In this document: positions 46,111-56,406 of the stretch, piece by piece
Layout: the number at the start of each line of letters is the position of its first letter
How positions within the stretch are numbered: the stretch's first letter is position 1
Assembly: GCF_958298935.1 (NCBI RefSeq)
Contig: NC_084924.1
Coordinates: 868,001 to 932,000, forward strand
Direction: 5' to 3'
Source: Phragmites australis
Taxonomy: Eukaryota; Streptophyta; Magnoliopsida; Poales; Poaceae
Length of the DNA: 64,000 nucleotides
Notes under the pieces: generated by a model
The model's database searches: none
What the model was told of the DNA's origin: nothing
What the model saw: the letters and a program-made list of their open reading frames with translations, nothing else
Translations under genes and position numbers: made by a program

Positions 46111-46427
46111 GAACGGTGATAAACGTGAGAGGGTCCGTGAGACAAAAAAAAAAACATAATCAATAATAATTTTGAGTCCAACAGCACTATCAGTGCCGAT
46201 CGTAATACGAAACATCACTAATAAAAAATATTAGTGTTGGGTCATACTTACCAGCCGGTACTGAAATATTAGTATCAATTTTTTCAAGACCCATAACTGA
46301 TGTTGAATATCAGTTTAGATTAAACTCAGCTCTATCGTTAATCCAGCACGAAAAATTACGAAACGACACTAATATTTTATCAGACACTGATAATCTAACT
46401 AGAATGACTGATTCCGTTATAGTGCTA

Positions 46428-46868
46428 ACACGCAGTTGAGGCCACCGCGCCCATGCGCCCGCGTTTTGTTGTGGAGGGGACGTCTGGTCAAGCCTCGGTC
46501 GCATTGATGAGAGTAAGAGCACGGTGGTTGAGCGTCGAGGAGATGGTTACAGACATCGACGGGAGAAAGCGGTGGCTGAGCTGCAAGCACGAGGCGAATC
46601 CGATCGGCCCGCGCTCGCTGGATGGATCCTGATCAATCAAGCAAGCAAGCCTGCCTGCCTGCCTGTTGCTCCAATCAACCAAAGGAATCGAGCTGCCTAG
46701 CAGTGCCATAAATAACCGGCGAGCCGACAGCGCCGCGCCCGTTTCACTTCAACCTCACCGGCCCCTCTCGCTCTCAGCCCCTCCTATAAAACCTCCCGGC
46801 GGGCTCTCCCGCTTCCATTGCCAGTTATCTGAACACCGCCGAGAAGACGAGACCATCGAGGGGGCGCC
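46428..46868 (+). promoter_or_regulatory. Promoter and 5' UTR of the Sec14 gene
   Basis: A TATAAAA box at 46785-46791 precedes a GC-rich leader. The CACTA element ends 360 bp upstream of this box, so it forms the distal promoter boundary. A run of 'gcaagcaagcctgcctgcctgcctg' lies near 46642-46664. Confidence 0.6.
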
Positions 46869-47555
46869 ATGGACTGCCAGCAAGTGAACCGCAACGGCGA
46901 CGCCGCGGAGTGGAAGCAGGTGGCCGAGCTGAGGGCCGTTGCCGAGGCCCAGGACCCAGCGTGCAAGGTTCGATCGATTCATCTCCCTCACCTCCTCCTC
47001 CTCCTCCTTGCTTCACATGGCGACTTTATATTATGATAATTATCAACCCAAACTCACATGGAGTGCTAGTATGAATCATGAACCCAAATTGCAACGATCA
47101 AGTCTTAAGCAGAACCCTGCAAATGATCAAGATTTCCTTCCTTTTACAGCTCCAAAACTTTTACTAGTTAGATTACTCAATTACCTTCATACTTAGCCAA
47201 AGCAAGATCAAATAAGATGTCAAGCTACCGGAACATACAGCATGCCTAGCTAGCTCAGAATCTGCACAAAAGCAAGCAAGAGTAGCTACAGTGGGGTCAT
47301 TTGCTCGCTGATCGACAAGAGCACCCTGACGTGTACAGTATTACACAAAGGCATGCCATTCGCTGTAGTCGTCGCTTTTGTCGTTGATGGTCACACTCTT
47401 CTCATTTGTCGTTAGTGGTTGTTATTTGTTAATTGAGGACGAGTGGTTCACTATCCGTGTCTGGTAGGTAGTTGAAGCTCAGGCAACAGGTGGTTAGATG
47501 TTGAGTACTGCTTGCTAGCATCAAATCACAAAACAAAAGCATTATATTCATGATG

Positions 47556-47638
<83 letters not shown>

Positions 47639-48989
47639 GTTTCCGTTGAAAAGAGAGGTGTACAGTGTAACCGTGGGGTAGATGGTACCGTATGGAGCTT
47701 GATTCGGCCATGCATCACTCGTGGTGCAGAAAAGCCCGCCATGAATGCTGGCCAAGCCTCGAGGGAGAAGGTACTTAATCAATCCGCGCTTTCTTTTTCA
47801 CATCTAAGAGAACTCCAACTTAGTGGTGATCAGACCGGCCTAGCTAACAAAACAAAACAAAAAAGATTAGCATGTGCTGTGATGGAATTAAATTGCCTTG
47901 ACTAACTTGATCAGCTGCATGCATGCAGGAGGAGGATGACCTGATGCTTCGGCGCTTCCTGCGCGCCCGCGACCACAACGTCGGCAAGGCGTCGGCGATG
48001 CTGCTCAAGTACCTCAAGTGGAAGCCGGCGGCGAAGCCCAACGGGTTCATCTCCGAGGAGGAGGTGGCGAACGAGCTCGCGCAGGACAAGCTGTTCCTAC
48101 AGGGCTACGACAAGCAGGGACGACCCATGATCTACGGCTTCGGGGCCAGACATTACCCTTCCAAGCGCGACCTCGACGAGTTCAAGCGTACGGAGCCTCA
48201 TGGCCTTTCTAATTATATACCTCACCATTGATCCGTCCTGCATTGATGTGCCTCGTGTGATTCGAGTTCCTCTGCTGAAATGCTGCAGGTTATGTGATCT
48301 ACGTGCTCGACAGGACCGTCTCCAGGTGCTTGATTTAGTCGATCGATCATTTGTTTTGATCGATCTGGATTAACTCGTAACATCAATCAGCTCAGGAACA
48401 TGCAAAAAACTAAACTTGATTTGTGGCAGGCTACCTCAGGGGCACGAGAAGTTTGCGGCGGTGGCAGACCTCAAAGGCTGGGGCTACTCCAACTGCGACA
48501 TCAGGGCCTACCTTGCAGGGCTGGAAATCATGCAGGTCCGTGCAGCTAATTGATATCCAGTCTGATCAAGCAGCTTCTGCCTCTGTCAGTCAATTAAAAG
48601 CTGCGCTGTGTGCTGTGTACCACTGCTAATTGGGTAGGTGCATGATCGAGTTGCTGACATTCGTGTTGCAGAATTACTACCCGGAGAGGCTGGGCAGAGT
48701 GTTCCTGATCCACGTGCCGTACGTGTTCATGGCCGCCTGGAAGATAGTCTACCCCTTCATCGACGACAACACCAAGAAGAAGGTAATCGATCGATTAGCA
48801 TTCGACTGGAAATGAAGTAAGCCACTAGTAACAGTTGGTCGTCTTTGATGCGGCCTGCAGTTCGTGTTCGTGCCAGACAAGGAGCTGGACAAGACGCTCC
48901 GGGAGGCCATTGACGAGAGCCAGCTGCCGGAGATGTACGGCGGGAAGCTGAAGCTGGTCCCTGCAGCCAACCGAGCAGAGACCCACTGA
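46869..48989 (+). CDS. Sec14-like CRAL-TRIO lipid-transfer protein
   Basis: Six exons join in frame: 46869-46967, 47929-48187, 48289-48325, 48430-48535, 48672-48782 and 48861-48989, giving 246 aa. The N-terminal CRAL-TRIO-N helix bundle has 'DDLMLRRFLRARDHNVGKA'. The Sec14 lipid-binding domain has 'FLQGYDKQGRPMIYGFG', 'YVIYVLDRT', 'YYPERLGRVFLIHVPYVF' (the gating-helix region) and 'ESQLPEMYGGKL'. It lacks the nodulin or GOLD extensions of larger plant Sec14 proteins, so it is a compact, single-domain type. The expected role is phosphatidylinositol/phosphatidylcholine exchange between membranes in the cytosol. Intron 1 (961 bp) carries a long GA repeat. Confidence 0.93.
47559..47636 (+). repeat. 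(AG)n microsatellite in intron 1, about 39 units
   Basis: An uninterrupted AG run of about 78 bp within intron 1 of the Sec14 gene. It is likely to be length-variable. GAGA-type runs are bound by plant BBR/BPC factors, so a regulatory role is possible but not shown. Confidence 0.95.
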
Positions 48990-49460
48990 CTGTGAGGGGA
49001 TCAAGAGCTACCTACCCTGAGCTGAACAGCACGTACGTGGTGCAACATTAGTTGGGCACAGCCATTTGATCCCCATCAAAGTCCGCATTCAAATTAGCAA
49101 CTGATGTTAAGTAGTGCTGTCGAGTACAAGACACAGAAAAATGGTTTTTGTATACTCCCCCAATCTCCCTGCATGCATTGCCTTAGGACAGTACAGACGA
49201 TGCAAATAAGATCAGTGGTCTACTGACCTTGGCTCTGGCTCTGAATGATCTGTGATTTTACTGCTAGCTGACTGTAGAATGTGCAAATGATCGATGCTCA
49301 CCATTGAAGCACGTCCAGGGAAGAGGAGGACGAGATCTCCGTCTTCTAGCATCAACAGTGCCAGGTGGTCCGTCCGCTGAATCCGGGACCTTGCTACGAG
49401 CCACGTCTTTAGCTCGGCCCGCAGAATTGCATGAAATACATGCACATTTTTAAAGTTTAC
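48990..49460. other. 3' UTR and spacer after the Sec14 gene
   Basis: No gene is supported. The minus frame at 49212-49445 has no recognised domain. Confidence 0.4.
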
Positions 49461-49852
49461 TAGTCATGAGATTATCTCCAGCAGTTATCTTAAATTTTCA
49501 TCCTCAAAAATACTATTACAGTATACTTTATCACTATTACAATATCCTTTATTTTTTCATCTCCAGCAGCTACCTCATTTCCTATCTTCTACTTCTCTTT
49601 TCCTCTCTTTGGACTTGTCTATCAGCCTCTGTAAACAGTGTTGCTACAGTCTGCTACAGTATTGGTACAATACCCCACTGCCAGTCCCTGCGAGCAGTAC
49701 GGCTACAGTGATACGCGCTGCTACAGTAGTCCGCAAAAATACAGACCCATATTCTCTCCGCAACACTGTAGCGATGGTGTAGTGCAATTTCCGGTGCTAC
49801 AGTACTTTACGGAGTACTGTAGCACTGCTGGAGATGGAGATGGCCTTAGATC
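49461..49852. mobile_element. MITE, same family as the one at 8866-9047
   Basis: The left end 'ttatctccagcag' and the right end 'ctgctggagatggagatgg' are inverted. The left 45 bp matches the right end (reverse-complemented) of the 8.9-kb element, including 'attttcatcctcaaaaatac'. The interior is full of 'ctacagta', 'tactgtagc' and 'acagtactt' motifs. The exact termini and target duplication were not resolved. Confidence 0.7.
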
Positions 49853-50244
49853 CGCTCATGGTTGGTGTCAGCTAGGAGCTACGGAAGACAGAAGATGACT
49901 GAGTGTATGACGCGTAGTGTGCTCGTCAGCGGGTGTGCAGTTGCGAAGTTTAGAATTAATCTGCAGAACTTAAGACATGACGTCCTATTTTATACGAGAA
50001 TCACTATATATTTTTTAAATAATAAAAATAAAAATATACACGGCTTGACACACAGGGATCAAATCCTTTCATGTCGCATGGCTGAAGTCAGAGATGAACC
50101 GTGTTTTGTGAGAGGAGCTTTATGGATGTGCAGTATTCACTGTAGCATGCGGTACTGTAGCTGATATTACTGTGTATAAATATTGCATTGTTACTGTACG
50201 AGTATTGTATCACCGAATCTGCTCTCCAATGGTGAGAGCGATTT

Positions 50245-51600
50245 GGGGTCCGTTTGACCGGTAGGTTCGCTCCATCTGGGAGATGATCATCCTGGAGACG
50301 GTGATGTTTGGTTCGTTGCTAGAGTGGATGGGACGGTTTGCTTCATCAAATATTTAAGAGAAAATCTACGATTCGTTATTGAATAACTACTGATTCTACA
50401 ATTCATCATCGAATAAATTCTGTTTACTTCTATACTATCGAATAAATGTTTCAGTTCCTTATATGTCATCGACTTCCGATACTACCCTCCGCTGTACTGT
50501 TCATGATCAGTACTGAGAATAAAAAAAGTCATAAAAATATGTCGATTTTTGTGCACGCTCTATAATTCATAATCAACCCATTTTAACTGTATTCACTAAA
50601 AATACTGTATAAAATTCAAACTAAAATTTCTCAAAATGAGCTACTTTTGTAATACTGTGCATTACAAAGAACTAATTTTTTCACCGCGGGAGATAATTTT
50701 AGAAATTATTACATCACATTAGAGGAATATTAGTAAATTTTCTCAGATTTTTTGTAAATTTTTATGAGGCTTAAAAATTTCAAGAAGTTACAAAATTAGT
50801 ATATTTTGAAGAATTTTAGTTTGAATTCTATACAGTATTTTTAATGAATACAGTTAAAACAGGTTGATTATGAATTATAGAGCGTGCACAAAAATCGATA
50901 TATTTTTTTGATTTTTTTTATTCACGGGGGTACTGTTCATAAACAATGCAGCAGAGGGTAGTATCGGAATCCGATGGCATATAAGGAACTGAAACATTTA
51001 TTCGATGGTATAGAAGTAAACAAAATTTATTTGATGGTGGATTGTAGAATCAGTAGTTATTCGATGACAAATCGTAGATTTTCTCAATATTTAACGTATA
51101 TGTTGGATGGCTGGATCCGGCCAAATCGGTCGGATTGCTCCATCTAGGTTCACGCTAGTCCCGTGCTCATCCGCGTGTACATGTGTATTGTGATTTTTTA
51201 TTTAATTTATGATTTTATTTGGAAGTATAAAAATAGTCTAAATTTTTTAAATATTTTTATGAGTAAACTAGAGCTCATAACACATTTTAATTGACTTGAT
51301 CAAAAATTATGAGATAATATTTAATTAAAATTCTTTAAAAAATCTACTTTTGTAACTTTCAATTTTTAATGTCTTAAATAAATTCCTAAAAATATAAAAA
51401 AATTCATTAATATTTTTCTCAAATGATATATTATAAATATAAATAGATCATCTTATCCACTTTAATTCCACCCATCAAACAGAAATCTAACTAATCCTAT
51501 CCCAAACAAAAAAACTAGCCCATCTCATCATAAAAAAATTAATTCATCCCACCTAAAAATCATAAATATACTATCACATCAATCACACCCTTTAACCAAA
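50245..51600. mobile_element. Possible larger element enclosing the Mutator-type MITE
   Basis: The left end 'gggtccgtttgacc' and the right end (reverse complement 'agggtgagtttggttaaagg') resemble the 'GGGTGTGTTTGG' ends common among grass hAT-type MITEs. Inner sequence on both sides mentions 'ggttcgctccatct' and 'gctccatctaggttc'. No target duplication was confirmed, so this is tentative. Confidence 0.3.
50358..51085. mobile_element. Mutator-type MITE, 728 bp, 9-bp TSD aatatttaa
   Basis: It starts GAGAAAATCTACGATTCGT and ends with the near-complement '...atcgtagattttctc'. Inverted arms run about 270-290 bp with few mismatches. The 9-bp target duplication aatatttaa stands at 50349-50357 and 51086-51094. 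The GAGAAAA start, long arms and 9-bp duplication identify a Mutator-like element. Only about 150-180 bp lie between the arms and there is no transposase. Confidence 0.92.
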
Positions 51601-52923
51601 CTCACCCTACAAGTCGGCTGACTTTCCGCCGGACAGATACGTCTCCATTTCCTCTGCAGAGCAGAGCTGGGCAGCGCCGGCTAACGCTGCAGGGACCGTG
51701 ACGCCTGCACCGTCCGCGGCTCACCGGCCTCCCCCCTCTCCGCGCCGCGTGCTCCAGACCTCACCGGGAGCGAACGCCCAAAAATATCGGAGCGCACGTA
51801 GAAAGCCTCAAGAATCGCGCGACCATGGCCACCGCCGCCGTCCTACCCTTACCGCCGCGGCTCGTATCGCTACCACATCACCCAAAGCTTGCCACTCTTA
51901 GCGCAGCACAGGTTTTGCTTTACCGATCCGGGCTGGTCACCGCCGCCTCTTCCTTCGTCGCCGCGGCCTCCGCCGCGTTCCTTCGGGAGGGCAACCCCGC
52001 CGGCGACGCCATCAGGCAAAGCATAGACCTTTTCTACGCCACCGGCGCCACGGGGCTGGGGCTGTCGTTGGTCCTGATCCACATCTACGTCACGCCAATC
52101 AAGCGCTTCCTCCAGGCGCTGTGGGCGGTCGGAGTTCTTGGTCGATTGGAACTTTCGTCGTCGGCGCGCAGCCTCTGGACGAGGGCTTGATTCAGTACGC
52201 GCTGGAGCATCCGACCGCGCTGTAGTTCGTCGGGCCGACGTTTGCTGCACTGACAGGTCTCGTCTTCAAGGAAGGTATGCAAACATTGTGCTTAACAATG
52301 GTGAAATGTGAAATCATTCTTCAAAAAAAAATGATGAAATGGGGGAATTAGTCAATTTAATTTGGTAATCAATATATGCTCTACCGATCCCTCACACTTG
52401 AGTTAATCCAGTTCCTACCCTAGCCAAGCACAATAGAATGATGAAAAAAATAGTTTGCCATGCTCACTGTAAATTTGCTTACCGTCCAGTATATATAGTT
52501 TAATTTGTGAAATCATAGTTGACAGTAATGCACCCACAGGTCTATGCTATGGAAAATTGGAAGCTGGCATCTTAACCTTTGTCATCCCCGGGCTTCTTCT
52601 TGGACACCTGGTACATCAAAGCACCGAGATTTAGCACCTCAATCTTTTGATAGTTGCTTTCGTCTTCTCTTTAAGAAAGGAACGAGTTCTGAACTGCTTC
52701 ACTTATCCTTGAACTTTGTTGTCACAAATGCAGTCTGGTTTAATGGATAACGACACAAAAGCAGGGCTTTTAGGAGTGTGGATGGTTCTTTTCACTGTAT
52801 TCGCCGCAATAAAGTTCCAGCAGCCCATTAAGGTGAAGTCCCTTCGAATGATTTATATTTAGCTTCATTTCTAGCTAGTATTTTGCTTCCTCAATTGATT
52901 CTGACAATTTCATTCTATTCCTG

Positions 52924-55390
52924 TGTGACGCCCGTCTCCGCAACTACCGTCATCCGTTTTTCTCCTCCATCTCCTCTCTCTGCCCATGCCGTGCCGCAAC
53001 TGCCGCCGAAAAAGCCGCCGCACGATCTCCACCCCGCGCCCCTCTCCGCAACCACTCCTCCCGCCTATATAATCCAAATCAAACCTCCGGACGGGCCTCC
53101 TCTCACCACACCGCACCCAAAGCCCCAAATCTCATCGAGTTTCCTCCCCCAGAGCGCCTTCACTCCGTCGCCGAACCTTCCCCGAAGGTTGCCGCCGTCG
53201 CCGAGCCGTTGGAGACCGCCCCGACGCGAACTTGCCCCTCAAACGGGTTCGCCGTCGTCTCCTCTCCGCGTTCCGCCGCTCGCCGTCGAAGTCCGGCCAC
53301 CGGAGCTCAACTCCGGCGACTCTCCGGCCAAGCACCGCCGCACTGAGCCCCGCGCCACCGACCAGAGGAGGAAGACTCAAGGTGAGCCGTCCGATCTTGC
53401 AGCAACGGCCACGATTAGATTGCAAAATACCCCTTCGCTATCCATTCAGATCGCGCCACGTGTCCTCTTTAACCTAGTCAGCTTATGAGAGCCACGTCAG
53501 CGCCACGTGTCAGTCGCGTCAGCCGAGCCGAGCCGGTCAGCGTCCACGTCAGCGTGATGATGTCATGCTGACGTCATAAATAGGGATTTCTAATTAAAAA
53601 TAAATCTGTTAATTCTTTTAAATATGTACTTTTGCAATTAGGTCCCTAGACTTTTATGATTTCACAAAACAACCCCTGATAGCCCTGTTATTTTACTTTT
53701 AGCCCCCTGAACTTTTAGTTAATTGCGAATAGGTCCCTAGACTTTTACAAATCAGCCCCTAGAATTTTCTGTTTTACGAATTAGCCCTTGTTCTTTTTCA
53801 GAAAAGCCCTTGTAGCTTAAAACCCTCATAACTTTTTCATACAAGCTCCGTTTTAGGCGATTCTCGCGCTCCCGCGATCGTAGCAGCAAGTATTTTCCGT
53901 TAGTAGGCTTTTTATAGCGCCTTGCTTCTGTTTGGTGCACTGTTCTTAGTGTTTCTTTTGTGTTGTTTGTCGGAAGTTCCTGCGATTAGTCGATGACGTT
54001 CTGGAACAGTTCGAGTAACTTCAAGATCAAGATTTTGACAACACTGAGCAGCACTTCGGAAGGAGGCAAGTGTCCTTGAACATCTTGCACCTATTTTTAG
54101 GAATTTATGTTAGTTGTTTACCCTTCATTGCATGCTTGTCTAAATTGGAAACCTATGAATAGGGTTTACTAGCTTTTGTCTGAATATCCTTGTCGCCATT
54201 GATGGGTCATGGGAAGAAAATTGTAGATATGCTAGTCGCTGTCCTGGTTGGGTTAGAAGTTAAACTTGATTAACGATTATGCAACATGAATCGAGTATGG
54301 TAATCTTTCGTAGCAACATGAAATAGGGATCCTAACAGGATGGTTGTTATGTGGATGGTGCATGAAGGCGCATTTGTTGTGCCGCACGTTGGGAATGTGT
54401 CTGTTCCTGTGTGGGGTCCTAAGGACCGGTTCTTGAAGCCTGTAACCCGGCATAACAGCACAACCATGAGGCCTATATGGGTACGGCCTGGCCAAGTAAT
54501 TAGTGCCCTTCATATTCTGTACGCACCAATGGACGGTTAAGTGGCACAAGAGGGGGCCTCTGCAGTGGATGGAATCCCTGTTAGTGGTGAAACCTTAGTG
54601 GGTGCATATGGATTTGGAGGCGCTTTGTAAAGGCCTTGTAGTGAGACCCCGGCTCTACACCCCGGAAGTGTGAAGCAAAACGGGAATCACGACTCGTGGG
54701 TAAAGTATGCAAACTCTGCAGAGTGTGAAACTGATCGATCAGCCGTGCTCACGGTCAAGAGCGGCTTGGACTTCTTCTTGATTAGTTGGGATCAGGGTTC
54801 TGGTATGGATGGTCGGGTAACCAGGTAATGGAATTATCTGGTGAGTTATGGTAGCCGGATATGGAATATCTGGTGAGCCTGGTAGTCGGATGGAATCCGA
54901 TAAGCTGTTCTTGTTTAAGTTGTGTCTTCATATCTAGTAAATAGGATGCTTGATTCTGGGAGTTGTAGGTTAATGTTGCTTAGTGCAGTAAACCAGTGTC
55001 TAACATTTTCTTGACTTAAGCCCTCATGTCATATTTTCCTACACTTGCGGAGTACGATATGTACTCACACTTGCTATTTCCAAAAATAAATGCTGCTCAG
55101 TTGGAGAAGACTACACAGAGATCAATGAAGCTGAAGACTACAATGAAGATGGAGCGTCCTAGGTCGCGTTGCCCCCAGTCGATTGCCTGTGGCGTGTCCT
55201 AAAGCTTTCATTGGAGTTTTCTCGAGTTCTTCCGCTGCTATTCAAAACTCTGGTAATTGTTTCAATAAAGTTGTTTTTGTTCGATATAGAACTGTATATC
55301 ACTGATATGTCACCGCATGTATGATGAAACTGATCCTGGCATACATGTGGAATACACCTGGTTGTTCTTTTGAAAAACCGGGCGTGACAT
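52924..55390 (+). mobile_element. Solo LTR (gypsy type), 2467 bp, TSD tcctg
   Basis: It starts TGTGACGCCCG and ends CGGGCGTGACA, inverted ends that match at 10 of 11 bases. The 5-bp duplication tcctg lies at 52919-52923 and 55391-55395. A TATATAA at 53066-53072 precedes a GC-rich leader and 'ggtgagccgtccgatc'. No gag or pol remains. It lies in the last intron of the DUF2301 pseudogene, in the same orientation as that gene. Confidence 0.92.
53066..53072 (+). promoter_or_regulatory. LTR TATA box
   Basis: TATATAA about 142 bp after the LTR start, followed by a GC-rich leader. It could drive read-through into the last DUF2301 exon. Confidence 0.55.
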
Positions 55391-55511
55391 CCTGACCATT
55401 AAGGACGACATTGGCGACAAATCTGTATTCATGTTCAACGCTCTCCCTGAAGAGGAAAAAAATGCTTTGATTCAGAAGCGGGAGAGGCTAACGGAGCAGA
55501 AGTTTGACTAG

Positions 55512-56406
55512 ATATTGTAGACAGTCCCGGTGTAGCCGATAGCTTGTCCATGGAAATTTGTAAATGATGTATATGACAGTTCAAAAAATCTGGACACCCA
55601 TCACCATCAACATATAGATGAAGATGAGAATATTGTAATCGAGATGTAGCTGCAAATCTGTTAGATGACAAGCGAGATAGTAATCAGATGCAGTGGATGG
55701 CCTCTGGGCTCAAGGCTATGCAGCATTTTTTGTATGTAATTTTGTTGGTATCATTGTTGTATATATTTGAGTTTGATTGCTTTTTTCTCATGCATAATTG
55801 GGTAGATACAATATTTTTGTGTATGAATAAAATGCACAAGAGTGAAGATAGCAGACACAAGGAATTCAGTCAATGAGGTAATTGCAAATCTGGGATTGTG
55901 AGGGCATCTTTGCTCACACTTGTTGGAACATTTGAGAGTGACAGGAGGATTTCCAGGGCAGACCGTAGAGCATTCGCAAACAGATCAGAATCCTGTGGTG
56001 AAGTCTCAAAAGATCGATGGTCACATTCGCTCACAGATCAAAGAACACGAGATCTGATGATGGTCAATCTACAGAGTTAAATCTAAAGCAGCATAGGCTT
56101 AACCACCACCCAAAGGGTGCAATATACTTCTCTTATTTTTCTGGTACACGTACAAATTTCTGATACATAAGCTCGGAAATACTTTCAAAGTAGCAGACCA
56201 TTTAGACACCAGTTACTGCTTGGTAGCGCCCAATAGCATGGTAAACAATGGCATACCATGCAACTGTAACACTAAGCCATACTCCTGGTAGGCTGTTACA
56301 AGTTACAACACCAAGGAATTACCTCAGGTGACCTAAATAAATAGCAGCTATGGATCACCTCTTCCACCTATCAATGGCATACCAATCCCAGAGAATGCAG
56401 AGTTCA
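55512..56406. other. Spacer, convergent gene ends
   Basis: 3' flanks of the DUF2301 pseudogene (plus) and the aspartate kinase gene (minus). No gene, repeat or RNA is recognised. Confidence 0.45.

Larger units (their letters stand above)
43056..46424. mobile_element. CACTA transposon, non-autonomous, TSD CTA
   Basis: The left end is CACTACAATAGAAATGGTCA and the right end (reverse complement) is CACTATAACGGAATCAGTCA, matching at 16 of the first 22 bases. The 3-bp duplication CTA flanks both (43053-43055 and 46425-46427). Subterminal regions (43090-43250 and 46150-46400) hold many short 'cagtgtcggt', 'agtaccggt' and 'tatcagt' repeats in both directions, as CACTA transposases require. No transposase is present. 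The interior carries GC-rich, exon-like sequence (43640-44340 and 45939-46110) and a nested copia LTR. Confidence 0.9.
51825..55511 (+). pseudogene. DUF2301 chloroplast membrane protein, broken
   Basis: Exons at 51825-52274, 52540-52610, 52734-52832 and 55405-55511. The product would start MATAAVLPLPPRLVSLPHH (transit peptide). It continues 'SIDLFYATGATGLGLSLVLI', 'GLCYGKLEAGILTFVIPGLL' and 'GVWMVLFTVFAAIKFQQPIK', and ends with 'KSVFMFNALPEEEKNALIQK', the hydrophobic plastid DUF2301 family shared with cyanobacteria. Two lesions are visible: one base is missing near 52141 (Leu-Gly should be followed by Ser-Ile-Gly-Thr), and a TAG at 52223-52225 stands in place of the conserved Trp after 'EHPTAL'. 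A 2.5-kb solo LTR sits in the last intron 14 bp from the splice acceptor. If not a sequencing fault, the gene is dead; an active copy should exist elsewhere. Confidence 0.85.

Noticed and set aside
53232..53488. Pro/Ser/Arg-rich frames of 80-200 codons in the 52.9-kb LTR
   Set aside because: They lie in the GC-rich leader after the LTR TATA box and show only compositional bias.
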